Below, one piece after another: positions 13,146 to 20,591 of a stretch of DNA of 20,803 nucleotides. Both the position numbers and the translations under genes were made by a program. Under the pieces are notes generated by a model. That model saw only the letters and a list, made by a program, of their open reading frames with translations, was not told the origin of the DNA and searched no databases. The stretch is from CAZGVW01 sp964529265 (GTDB taxonomy: Bacteria; Planctomycetota; Phycisphaerae; Phycisphaerales; UBA1924). Each line of letters begins with the position of its first letter. Positions within the stretch are counted from its first letter, which is position 1. The stretch lies in the NCBI GenBank assembly GCA_964529265.1, contig CAZGVW010000254.1:1-20803 (forward strand), read 5' to 3'.

Positions 13146-13647
13146 CACGGTTTCAGCCTCGCCGCCCCGCGGCGGGCGAAGCACCCCCGGAATTGCCCCA
13201 GAACCACTGCTCCAGATCTGCCGGCTGAGCCAACGGGCGACGCTGCCGACTTATCAATCCGCGCTCGCGGCGGGGATGGACCTCTCGGCGTGCCTGCCGG
13301 ATGACGCCCCTCGGCTGACGCTGCCGCCGGGCGGCATTGCCGTCGTGCCCTGTGGATTCGCCATGGCCCTGCCGGCGGGGTTCGAGGCCCAGGTTCGGCC
13401 GCGGTCCGGGCTGGCGTCGCGGCATGGTGTGACGCTGCCGAACGCGCCGGGGACAATCGACGCCGATTACCGCGGCGAGGTAAAGGTCCCGCTGATCAAC
13501 CTGGGGCCGGCGCCATTCACCATCGAGCACGGGATGCGGATCGCCCAGATGGTGATCGCCCCGGTGGTGCGGGCTGAGGTGCGGGAGGTCGCGACCCTCG
13601 AGGAGACCGCCCGCGGCGGGGGTGGATTCGGCTCGACGGGGGTCTGA
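13126..13647 (+). CDS. dut: Deoxyuridine 5'-triphosphate nucleotidohydrolase (dUTPase)
   Basis: A 173-residue trimeric-type dUTPase with all five family motifs: AAGMDLSA, PRSGLASRHGV (92-102), GTIDADYRGEV (109-119) with catalytic-region Asp112/Asp114, RIAQMVIAP, and the C-terminal RGGGGFGSTG (163-172), whose Phe stacks on the uracil. It converts dUTP to dUMP and pyrophosphate, keeping uracil out of DNA and supplying dTMP synthesis. The first 20 or so residues are not part of the fold. The ATG at 13126 lies inside the upstream gene (20-bp overlap) and has no strong ribosome site, consistent with translational coupling. A further upstream start at 13084 is possible but would add unlikely residues. 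Confidence 0.93.
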   Translation: MPAATTDTVSASPPRGGRSTPGIAPEPLLQICRLSQRATLPTYQSALAAGMDLSACLPDDAPRLTLPPGGIAVVPCGFAMALPAGFEAQVRPRSGLASRHGVTLPNAPGTIDADYRGEVKVPLINLGPAPFTIEHGMRIAQMVIAPVVRAEVREVATLEETARGGGGFGSTGV

Positions 13648-13738
13648 GACTGGCCAAGGCGCGAGATGTGGAAGGGATTGCCGGGGGGCGGGGGGCTCTC
13701 CTTGCGCAAATCCTGCCCCCGGGAGAGGGCGTCGCGCC

Positions 13739-13744
13739 GATATT
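13739..13744 (+). promoter_or_regulatory. Possible -10 box (GATATT) very near the ftsK start
   Basis: CC-GATATT-CAGAC ends 12 nt before the ATG at 13757; TATTCA two bases later is an equal alternative. No ribosome binding site lies between it and the ATG. If functional, the message would be nearly leaderless. Otherwise ftsK is read through from dut, 109 nt upstream. Confidence 0.25.
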
Positions 13745-13756
13745 CAGACTTCCCAT

Positions 13757-16700
13757 ATGGCCAGGAAACAACCGCGCGCACGTCGTTCCGAGTCCAACAG
13801 GACCCAATCCCAGGCCCGGGCCCCGGATCCCCCGGAACCTGCCAGCCGCGCCGAAAGGCGGGAACTCTGGCAGCGCCTCGGGTGGTGGGCCGCGGCGGCG
13901 GTGTGGGCATTCGTCGCGGCGAGCCTGTTCTCGTACAGCGCCGCGGATGCTCCCGGGCACGCCGTCTTCCCGCACAACAGCCCCGCGGCGAACTGGTGCG
14001 GGCCGGTCGGCGCCGTGATCTCGCACTACACGCTGGTCGCGCTGGGCGCGGTGGCGACGTGGGCGCTGGTGGCGGCTGCGGCGGGGGCGATCATCGCCAC
14101 GGCGGGGCGCGGATCGATCGACCAGCCCATTCTGCGCGCCATCGGCGTGCTGCTGTTCGCGCTGGCGCTTTCCGGGTTTCATGCGCTGCTGGCGCCGGGG
14201 TTGACCGGAGCGCCGCAGGGCGCCGGGGGCCTGGTGGCGATCGCGGGCGTGGCGGAACTGACGCAGCGGTTCAGCGTGTTCGGCTCGGCGCTGTGGCTGA
14301 GTCTCTTTGCGCTGGTCGGGGCGGCGCTGGCGTTCGATAAGTGGCTGCTGCGACTGCCCGGCGTGGCGCGGGCCGTGGCCGTGATTGCGGGCGCTGCAGG
14401 CGGCCGCGCGTTCGGCGCGCTGGCGAAGCGCTCAGCCGCGGCAAGGGAGGCGCGGCGTGTGCGAGCCAACGACTTGGATGACGACGAGCGCGTGGAGCGC
14501 CCGGCCAAGGGGCGCGAGAAACGCCGCGAGGCGCCACCGATCGCGATCGAGCCGAAGGCCGCGGCCACTGCTGCGCCCGTGAGGCAGGCGCCCATAGCGG
14601 AGGAACTCGCGGACGACGACGAAGACGCAGCGCCGGAGGCGCCCGAGGCGCCCGGCGCCCCGCAGGTCTTCGATCCCGAGGCGCTGCGCCAGAAGATCTC
14701 GCGGCTGCCCGTGCGCTTCGCGGGCTCATCGACGCGGACGGCGACGGAGGCCGACCTGCGCGACATCCAGTGCCACGTCGATCTCGAGGGGTACCAGTTC
14801 CCGCCGCTCGATCTGCTGGAGGACCCCGAGCACAACTTCACCGACAAACTGGAATCCTTCGTCCGCGACCAGGCCAAGTGCCTCGAGGAGGCGCTCCGCG
14901 TCTATCGCATCGACGGCGAAGTCGTGAGCATCGATTCCGGCCCGGTGATCACGCTGTACGAGGTGAAACTGGCGCCGGGAACGAAGGTGGCGCAGCTCCA
15001 GAACGTCGCGAGCGACCTGGCGCGGGCGATGAAGGCGGTGAACATCCGCATCGTGCCCAACACGCAGGGGCGCGACACGGTGGGCGTCGAGGTGCCCAAC
15101 GCCGAGAAGGAAAAGGTGCGCCTCAAGGAACTCATGAGCCACGCGCGCTCCGGCGAGGCGGCCGTGGGCCGCATGCGCCTGCCGATGTTCCTCGGCAAGG
15201 ATGCGCACGGCGATCCGCTCATCGAGGACCTGGCGTCGATGCCGCACTGCCTGATCGCCGGCACCACCGGCTCGGGCAAGAGCGTGTGCATCAACACCAT
15301 CATCATGTCGTTCCTCTACACGAAGAAGCCCAACGAACTGAAACTCGTGCTCATCGACCCCAAGATGGTCGAGATGTCGCAGTTCCGCGACATCCCGCAC
15401 CTCATGTGCCCGGTCGTGACGGAGATGAGCAAGGCGTGCGCGATCCTCGAGTGGGCTGTGAACAAGATGGACGAGCGGTACGAACTGCTCGCCGAGGCCG
15501 GCTGCCGCGACATCAACGCCTACAACGACCTCCCGTGGGAAGATCTGCGCGAGCGCTTCAACCCGCAGAGCGAGGCGGAAGCCGCCCGCATCCCGCGCAA
15601 ACTCCCCTTCATCGTCTTCATCATCGACGAACTCGCCGACCTGATGATGACGCAGAAGGAGGTCGAGAGTTCGATCGTGCGCATCGCGCAGAAGGCCCGC
15701 GCGGTGGGCATCCACCTCGTGCTGGCGACGCAGCGCCCGCAGGCCAACGTGGTGACCGGCCTCATCAAGAGCAACATGCCCGCGCGCATCTCCTTCAAGG
15801 TCGCCAGCGGGATGGATAGCCGCATCGTGCTCGACCAGAAGGGCGGCGAGCTGCTGCTCGGGCAGGGCGACATGCTGTTCCTCTCGCCGCGGTCGCACAA
15901 GCTCATCCGCGCCCAGGGCACGCTCGTCGAGGATCGCGAAACGCGGAAGGTCGTGCGCTTCCTCAAGGAGATCGCGGCGCCCTCCTTCGAGCGCAGCCTC
16001 ATTCAACTCCGCGGCGGCGACTCCGCGGAAATGGGCGACGACGCCGTCGAGCGCAGCCTCGAGAACGCGCAGCAGGACCCGCTGTTCGACAAGGCGGTCG
16101 AGATTATCCTGGAGAGCAAGCGCGGCTCGGTGTCGCTGCTGCAGCGCCGCCTCGCGATCGGCTACACGCGGGCCTCGCGCCTCATCGACCTCATGGGGCA
16201 CGCCGGCATCCTCGGCGACCACAAGGGCACCGTGGCGCGCGAAGTCGTCATCACGCCCGAGGAATGGGAAGCGATGAAGGAACAGGCCGCCGCCGACGCC
16301 GCGGCCGCCGAGGCGCTCGCCCCCGGAACCCCCGGAACGGCCGCGCCACGCCCGCCCGCCGAGACACTCTTCGACGATGACGCGCCCGCGCCCGCCGCGG
16401 CGACGTCGCTGCGCATCGCCATCGGCTCGGCGGCCGCCGAGCCCGCGGCCTGGAAGGGCACGGATGACCACGAGGAGGAGGAAGAAGAAGACGAGGACGA
16501 GGACTCGGACGAGTCGGCTGAAGAAGAAGAGGAGGAGGAAGAAGAAGAAGACTTCGAGGCCGAGGACGACGAGGAATACGAAGAGGAAGAGGACGGAGAA
16601 GAAGAAGAAGAAGAAGAAGAAGAAGGAGAAGAGGACGGCGAGTGGGAATACGAAGAGGATGAAGGCGAGGAGGAAGAGGAGGAAGGCGAAGGAGAGGGAG

Positions 16701-16843
16701 AAGAAGAGGAAGACGACGGCGAGTACGAAGACGACGAAGACGAAGAGGAGGAGGAAGAAGACGAGGAGGTCGCGCAGGGTTCGGGCAAGGAATCCGAAGG
16801 CGTGGCCCTCCCCTTCAAGCCGAACCGCCCCGCGCGGGCCTGA
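13757..16843 (+). CDS. ftsK: DNA translocase FtsK/SpoIIIE with an unusual acidic C-terminal tail
   Basis: The 1028-residue septal DNA pump moves chromosome ends toward dif and activates XerCD. It has a basic N-terminus and about four membrane helices between residues 43 and 215, then a charged Ala/Pro/Glu linker to about 310. The alpha/beta motor follows, with Walker A GTTGSGKS (502-509) and Walker B FIIDE (Asp624, Glu625). The DNA-reading gamma winged helix starts at Asp774 (DPLFDKAVEIILESKRGSVS). FtsK normally ends soon after gamma; here about 190 residues follow, including Asp903-Glu1004, in which 84 of 102 residues are Asp or Glu. A short basic end (KPNRPARA) closes the protein. ATG 13757 is chosen because it starts the basic MARKQPRARR segment; no clear ribosome site is present. 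Confidence 0.95.
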   Translation: MARKQPRARRSESNRTQSQARAPDPPEPASRAERRELWQRLGWWAAAAVWAFVAASLFSYSAADAPGHAVFPHNSPAANWCGPVGAVISHYTLVALGAVATWALVAAAAGAIIATAGRGSIDQPILRAIGVLLFALALSGFHALLAPGLTGAPQGAGGLVAIAGVAELTQRFSVFGSALWLSLFALVGAALAFDKWLLRLPGVARAVAVIAGAAGGRAFGALAKRSAAAREARRVRANDLDDDERVERPAKGREKRREAPPIAIEPKAAATAAPVRQAPIAEELADDDEDAAPEAPEAPGAPQVFDPEALRQKISRLPVRFAGSSTRTATEADLRDIQCHVDLEGYQFPPLDLLEDPEHNFTDKLESFVRDQAKCLEEALRVYRIDGEVVSIDSGPVITLYEVKLAPGTKVAQLQNVASDLARAMKAVNIRIVPNTQGRDTVGVEVPNAEKEKVRLKELMSHARSGEAAVGRMRLPMFLGKDAHGDPLIEDLASMPHCLIAGTTGSGKSVCINTIIMSFLYTKKPNELKLVLIDPKMVEMSQFRDIPHLMCPVVTEMSKACAILEWAVNKMDERYELLAEAGCRDINAYNDLPWEDLRERFNPQSEAEAARIPRKLPFIVFIIDELADLMMTQKEVESSIVRIAQKARAVGIHLVLATQRPQANVVTGLIKSNMPARISFKVASGMDSRIVLDQKGGELLLGQGDMLFLSPRSHKLIRAQGTLVEDRETRKVVRFLKEIAAPSFERSLIQLRGGDSAEMGDDAVERSLENAQQDPLFDKAVEIILESKRGSVSLLQRRLAIGYTRASRLIDLMGHAGILGDHKGTVAREVVITPEEWEAMKEQAAADAAAAEALAPGTPGTAAPRPPAETLFDDDAPAPAAATSLRIAIGSAAAEPAAWKGTDDHEEEEEEDEDEDSDESAEEEEEEEEEEDFEAEDDEEYEEEEDGEEEEEEEEEGEEDGEWEYEEDEGEEEEEEGEGEGEEEEDDGEYEDDEDEEEEEEDEEVAQGSGKESEGVALPFKPNRPARA
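16463..16768 (+). repeat. GAA/GAG/GAC triplet tract encoding the FtsK acidic tail
   Basis: About 300 bp in which nearly every codon is GAA, GAG or GAC, giving a coding strand that is almost all purine. Runs of up to ten successive Glu codons occur. Such mirror-like purine tracts can form triplex DNA and change length by slippage in multiples of 3. The opposite frame gives a meaningless poly-Ser reading frame. Confidence 0.85.
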
Positions 16844-16862
16844 GCCAGGCCTGACGCCGCGC

Positions 16863-16889
16863 GCGTCGCAACCCGCCGCGCTGCGACGC
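16863..16889 (+). terminator. Hairpin downstream of ftsK
   Basis: GCGTCGCA (16863-16870) and TGCGACGC (16882-16889) form a perfect 8-bp stem with an 11-nt loop, 20 nt after the ftsK stop. It is followed by an A-rich, not T-rich, segment, so on the plus strand it is a 3'-end hairpin rather than a textbook intrinsic terminator. Confidence 0.45.
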
Positions 16890-16901
16890 CACGAAAGACA
16901 A

Positions 16902-16932
16902 AGGGCCCGCGGGAATCCAACCCGCGGGCCCT
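16902..16932 (-). terminator. Intrinsic terminator of the methionine-rich secreted protein gene
   Basis: AGGGCCCGCGGG (16902-16913) and CCCGCGGGCCCT (16921-16932) are perfect 12-bp arms with a 7-nt loop. On the minus strand the stem is followed by TTGTCTTTCGT, T-rich enough for an intrinsic terminator, 36 nt after the stop of the gene at 16968-18719. It may also stop ftsK transcripts from the other side. Confidence 0.8.
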
Positions 16933-16967
16933 GTCAATTCATCACGAGACTGCTCAGCGCGGTCGCG

Positions 16968-18719
16968 TCAGAACCGCGGCCGTCCGCCGCCCTGCCCGGC
17001 CCCCGGGGCGCCGCCGCCCATCATCTGCTGCTGCACGGCGAGGCCGATCGACGTCGCCGTCTTCAGCACATCCGCCGGCACGAAGACCGTGCCGCGCACC
17101 GCGCTGTCGCCCGTCACGAGCGATGCGCCCACCGGCGAAACCTCCGCCGGCGCCGCGACAGGCATGCCCATCATCTGCGCGAACGGAATCGCCATGTCGA
17201 GGATCGGCTTCACGCCGATGTACACCTCCGCGGTGCGACCCGCGGGCAGGCGCTCCTGAATCTGGCGGATCGTGGCGTCGCCCGCCACGGAGTCCTCGCC
17301 GCGGGCGGCGAGGGCCTCTTTCAGAAGGTCCGCGTTCTTCGACATGGTCTGGAACACGCCGCGATCCGTCGCCACCATGAACCCGCCCATGCCGCCCGGG
17401 CCGTACATGACGGTCATGGCGTTCTGCATCTGCATCGCGGCGGCAGGGTCGGCCGCGTCGAACGCGCACGACCATTCATCGACCTTGAGCCCGTCGATGG
17501 TCATCGCGCCCTCGGTGTAGGTGCAGTCGAACGAGACGCCTTCGATCTTCGCCTTGCCCGCGTCGGAGAAGACCTGACGCGTCGTCTGGAGCGCCGCCTT
17601 GGGATCGGTCGCGGCGGTGAACTGCACCGTGTTGGCGAGCAGCCCGCCCATCGGGCCCGCGGGGTTCGGATAGATCGCCGACGCCACGCCCTTCATGTTC
17701 TGGACCGCCTCATCGACGTTGATTCCCGCGAGGATGGCGCCGAAGCCGGGCATGTTCTTCTGCATCGCCGCCATATCCTTCACGATGGCGCGGACGCCGC
17801 CGCTGGTCAGGTCGATGGCGCTCGCGAAGAGGAACGGATTGCCGGGAAGCGAAGAGAGCAGATCGCTCGACTTCCCGCCGCCCATGTTCATCTTCTTCGC
17901 CGACTCGCTGCCATTCATGAAGACGAGGCCGCAATCAAGGCTCGCGCCGATCGCGCCGACGTCGAGCCCGATGGCCAGCGTGCGCCCGTCGCGCTTCAGC
18001 GTCGTCACGAACTGATCCATCATGCCCTGCATGCCGGCCACCGCGTCGGCCTGCTGACCGCCCATCGCCCCGGCGTTGGCCATGCCTTCCTTCACGTGGC
18101 CGAGCATCTTGTCGAGCAGCGGGCCCATCGCCTGGATGTTCGCCACGGCGACGAGGTCGGATTTCTCGGCGATCGCGCCCCCCACCACGCCCAGCGCCGC
18201 CTGGTGCGCCTTCATGTGGCCGGACCTGCCCTCGAAGCCCTCCACGAGCGAGCGCTCCGGCGAAATCACCGCGTACCCCGCGTCCAGTTTCTTCGCGAAG
18301 GCCGGGCGTCCGTCGAGTTCGAACTCGTCCACTCCGCCGGCGCCGCCGGGAGCGCCGCCGAAGTTGCCCAGGAACGCGGCGTAGTCGCTGGTCGGAATGA
18401 GCACGAGCATCGGCGGCTCATCGCCATCCAGGTCGCCTTCGAGCAGGATGATCGCGGCCGAGCCGTCGAAATCGACGCCGCCGCGCAGGCCGGCCATTCC
18501 AAGCGCCTGCTTCACGGTGATCATTTCGGGAAGGCCCATCACGCCGGTCAGCTGCGCCGCATCGGCGTCCAGAGCGGACACGCTCGGCGTCGCGATGACG
18601 AGCATCGCGCTCTCGGGCACGTAGTCGAGCGCCTTGGGCATGCCGGCGCCGGCCACCGCGGCCAGCATCATCGCCGCGGACATGGAGCAGACTGTGAAAC
18701 GCCGCACGAGTCGGGTCAT
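16968..18719 (-). CDS. Secreted methionine-rich protein, DUF3352-like
   Basis: The 583-residue precursor has an N-terminal export signal (RLVRRFTVCS, then a hydrophobic Ala/Met stretch to about 26). The mature part opens ALDYVPESAMLVIATPSVSAL, typical of large planctomycete secreted proteins grouped near DUF3352, whose function is unknown. Pieces such as GMAGLRGGVDFDGSAAIILL and SPERSLVEGF recur in that style. It contains about 40 methionines (near 7%), many in pairs or in M-G-G / G-M-M contexts, and ends in a Gly/Pro/Gln-rich tail (GGGAPGAGQGGGRPRF). Of two in-frame ATGs, 18719 is preferred because AAGGA lies 8 nt upstream, whereas 18728 overlaps that site. A terminator follows. It diverges from trpD. 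The family call is from memory of the opening motif and is moderate. Confidence 0.8.
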   Translation of the reverse strand: MTRLVRRFTVCSMSAAMMLAAVAGAGMPKALDYVPESAMLVIATPSVSALDADAAQLTGVMGLPEMITVKQALGMAGLRGGVDFDGSAAIILLEGDLDGDEPPMLVLIPTSDYAAFLGNFGGAPGGAGGVDEFELDGRPAFAKKLDAGYAVISPERSLVEGFEGRSGHMKAHQAALGVVGGAIAEKSDLVAVANIQAMGPLLDKMLGHVKEGMANAGAMGGQQADAVAGMQGMMDQFVTTLKRDGRTLAIGLDVGAIGASLDCGLVFMNGSESAKKMNMGGGKSSDLLSSLPGNPFLFASAIDLTSGGVRAIVKDMAAMQKNMPGFGAILAGINVDEAVQNMKGVASAIYPNPAGPMGGLLANTVQFTAATDPKAALQTTRQVFSDAGKAKIEGVSFDCTYTEGAMTIDGLKVDEWSCAFDAADPAAAMQMQNAMTVMYGPGGMGGFMVATDRGVFQTMSKNADLLKEALAARGEDSVAGDATIRQIQERLPAGRTAEVYIGVKPILDMAIPFAQMMGMPVAAPAEVSPVGASLVTGDSAVRGTVFVPADVLKTATSIGLAVQQQMMGGGAPGAGQGGGRPRF

Positions 18720-18876
18720 GGATCGCATCCTTGTTGAATGAAGAGTGTGAATGGTCGGTGTCTTCGCCGGGCGCCGCGGCTCAAGGGCCGCGCACCCCTG
18801 CGGTTTTTCGGCTTCTCAGCCCCGGGCTTCCAATGTGCGTGTCCGGCCTCCGGGTCCGGAAACCAAGGGGTCGGGG

Positions 18877-18882
18877 AGTATA
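18877..18882 (-). promoter_or_regulatory. Probable -10 box (TATACT) for the methionine-rich protein gene
   Basis: The minus strand reads TCCC-TATACT-CCCCG, five of six matches to TATAAT, with no -35. A start near 18870 gives a leader of about 150 nt. The nine bases ATACTCCCC recur at 9958-9966. Confidence 0.45.
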
Positions 18883-18902
18883 GGGATTGCCTGGCCGCCG
18901 TT

Positions 18903-18941
18903 CCCCGGAGTCCCGGGGCAGGTGGGGGCGAGGCCCGCCCC
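18903..18941 (+). other. Two adjacent GC hairpins upstream of trpD
   Basis: CCCCGG-AGTC-CCGGGG (18903-18918) and GGGGCG-AGGCC-CGCCCC (18925-18941) are two perfect 6-bp stems placed side by side, ending 19 nt before the trpD start. If a promoter lies farther upstream (TATAGG at 18879-18884) they would be in the leader and could shape expression. No Trp-rich leader peptide was found, so a classical attenuator is not supported. Confidence 0.4.
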
Positions 18942-18947
18942 GTTCGG

Positions 18948-18953
18948 TACCCT
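18948..18953 (+). promoter_or_regulatory. Possible -10 box (TACCCT) giving a leaderless trpD message
   Basis: CGG-TACCCT ends 7 nt before the GTG at 18961, the distance at which transcription would begin on the start codon. There is no ribosome binding site in the gap (TTCACCC). This combination is the usual signature of leaderless genes. Confidence 0.35.
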
Positions 18954-18960
18954 TTCACCC

Positions 18961-20037
18961 GTGCAGAACACGCTCCACAGGCTGGTCAGCGGCCTGACGC
19001 TCACCGAACAGGACGCCGAAGCCGCGTTCGACGCCATCCTCCGCGGCGAGGCGAACGAATCGCAGGTGGGGGCGATGCTGGCGCTCATCGCCCGCCGCGG
19101 GCCCACCCTGGATGAACTCATCGGCGGGGCGCGCGCCATGCGCCGCCACGCCCTGCGCGTGCCGACCGAGGGGCTCGAAGCGCTCGGCGTCGTGATCGAT
19201 ACCTGCGGCACGGGCGGGTCCGCGAAGACGTTCAACGTCTCCACCGCCGCGGCTCTGGTTGCCGCGGGGGCGCGCGGGCGCACGCGGGTTCTCGTCGCCA
19301 AGCATGGGGGGCGATCCCGCTCCGGGCGCGGCTCCGCGGAGGTGCTGGAGCAACTGGGCGTGAACATCCACGCCTCGCCGGCGGCCCAGCGTCGCTGCCT
19401 GGAGGAGGCGGGCGCGTGCTTCTCCTTCGCTGTGAACCACCATCCCGCGATGAAGTTCGCCGCGGCGCCGCGCAAGTCGCTGGGCTTTCCGACGATCTTC
19501 AACCTGCTCGGACCGCTGACCAATCCCGCCGGGGCGTCGCGCCAGGTGATGGGCGTCTACGACGGCGAGCGCATGGACATGGTGGCCATGGCGCTCGCTT
19601 CGCTTGGATGCGACCGCGCGATGATCGTGCGCAGCATCGATGGCATGGATGAGATCAGCACCACGGGGCCGACGGTGATCGTCGAGATGATCGCGTCGCG
19701 TCCCATCGTGTACGAGACGAGTACGTCAAGGGTCTCCAAACGCCGCCGCATCCTGCTCGACCCCGCGGAGTTCGGCGTCCCCCGCGCAAGCATGGCGGAT
19801 CTCTCGGCCCCCGCCACGCTCGACGACGCGGCGAACGCGCTCCTCCGTGTGCTGCAGGGCGAGCCCGGCCCGCGCCGCGACATCGTGTGCGTGAACGCCG
19901 CGGCGGCGCTGGTCGTGGCCGACGCCGCGGGCGACTTCCACGAGGGCCTCGCGCTCGCGGCCGAGGCCATCGATTCCGGCAGGGCGAAGGCGGCACTCGA
20001 TACGATGGCGCGAATCTCGAACACGGAGGAGGGTTGA
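18961..20037 (+). CDS. trpD: Anthranilate phosphoribosyltransferase
   Basis: The 358-residue enzyme transfers phosphoribose from PRPP to anthranilate, the second step of tryptophan synthesis. Visible motifs are the PRPP-binding CGTGGSAKTFNVST (from Cys82), KHGGRSRSGRGSAEVL (from Lys114), NHHPAMKFAAAPRKSLGF and Asp230-Glu231 for magnesium. The more common KHGN...SGSAD signature is altered: Asn is Gly117 and the following loop seems one residue shorter. GTG at 18961 gives the family N-terminus (NTLHRLVSGLTLTEQDAEAAF); no ribosome site precedes it. No other trp gene is present. It is separated from the DinB-like gene by 2 nt, so the two probably share a message. A TrpD paralogue of other specificity is a minor alternative. 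Confidence 0.93.
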   Translation: MQNTLHRLVSGLTLTEQDAEAAFDAILRGEANESQVGAMLALIARRGPTLDELIGGARAMRRHALRVPTEGLEALGVVIDTCGTGGSAKTFNVSTAAALVAAGARGRTRVLVAKHGGRSRSGRGSAEVLEQLGVNIHASPAAQRRCLEEAGACFSFAVNHHPAMKFAAAPRKSLGFPTIFNLLGPLTNPAGASRQVMGVYDGERMDMVAMALASLGCDRAMIVRSIDGMDEISTTGPTVIVEMIASRPIVYETSTSRVSKRRRILLDPAEFGVPRASMADLSAPATLDDAANALLRVLQGEPGPRRDIVCVNAAAALVVADAAGDFHEGLALAAEAIDSGRAKAALDTMARISNTEEG

Positions 20038-20039
20038 CG

Positions 20040-20591
20040 ATGGCGATGGCGACGAGGCAGACAACGATGCCGGAGGCTCTGGCCCAGGGCATCGACGCGT
20101 CGAAACGGCTTCTTGCGCGATATCTGCCGGGCTTCACGGATGAGAACCGCACGCGCCAGGCGCCCGGCCTGCCCAACCATGTCGCGTGGTGCCTCGGCCA
20201 CTGCGCGATGACGATGCACGAGGTCGCATTCCGCATCGGCGACGGCCTGCCCGACAGGCCGGAGGGGGTCTTCGTCCGCGGCGATGGAACGAAGGGCGAT
20301 GCGCAGCGCTTCGACACGGAGTCCATCTGCTTCGGCTCCCAGCCTGCCGACGACCCCTCCCGCTATCCCCGCCTGGCGCGATGCGTCGAGATCTATGAGG
20401 CCGCTGTGGACCGCCTCGCGGCGGCGGTGCGGAAGGCCACGCCGGGCCGCCTGGAGGAACTGACCAAGTGGGGCCCTCGCGAGATTCCCCTGTGGATGGC
20501 CGTGCAGACCATGACGTTCCACAACGGCATGCACACCGGGCAGATCGCGGACCTGCGGCGAGCGATGGGGATGGGGGGCGTGCTGGGGTGA
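20040..20591 (+). CDS. DinB-fold protein (DinB/YfiT superfamily)
   Basis: A 183-residue four-helix-bundle protein. The DinB superfamily metal ligands are visible: His54 (from HVAWCLGH) and His161 with His165 (HNGMHTGQIADLRR). Members include thiol-dependent transferases (bacillithiol, mycothiol) and many uncharacterised enzymes, usually cytosolic and Zn- or Ni-binding. GGAGGAGGG just upstream supports the ATG at 20040. It follows trpD by 2 nt with no clear metabolic link. Its first 12 residues (MAMATRQTTMPE) resemble those of the unrelated VOC protein (MAMATQETTAPI). The stop codon borders a palindromic word repeat. The name DinB here denotes the fold, not DNA polymerase IV. Confidence 0.82.
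   Translation: MAMATRQTTMPEALAQGIDASKRLLARYLPGFTDENRTRQAPGLPNHVAWCLGHCAMTMHEVAFRIGDGLPDRPEGVFVRGDGTKGDAQRFDTESICFGSQPADDPSRYPRLARCVEIYEAAVDRLAAAVRKATPGRLEELTKWGPREIPLWMAVQTMTFHNGMHTGQIADLRRAMGMGGVLG

Noticed and set aside
16162..16920. A minus-strand frame with long poly-Ser runs opposite the ftsK 3' end
   Set aside because: The Ser runs are the complement of GAA/GAG codons for the acidic tail; there is no start context or signal.
18891..18960. Trp attenuator or T-box before trpD
   Set aside because: There is no leader peptide with consecutive Trp codons, no T-box core sequence and no T-run after the hairpins.
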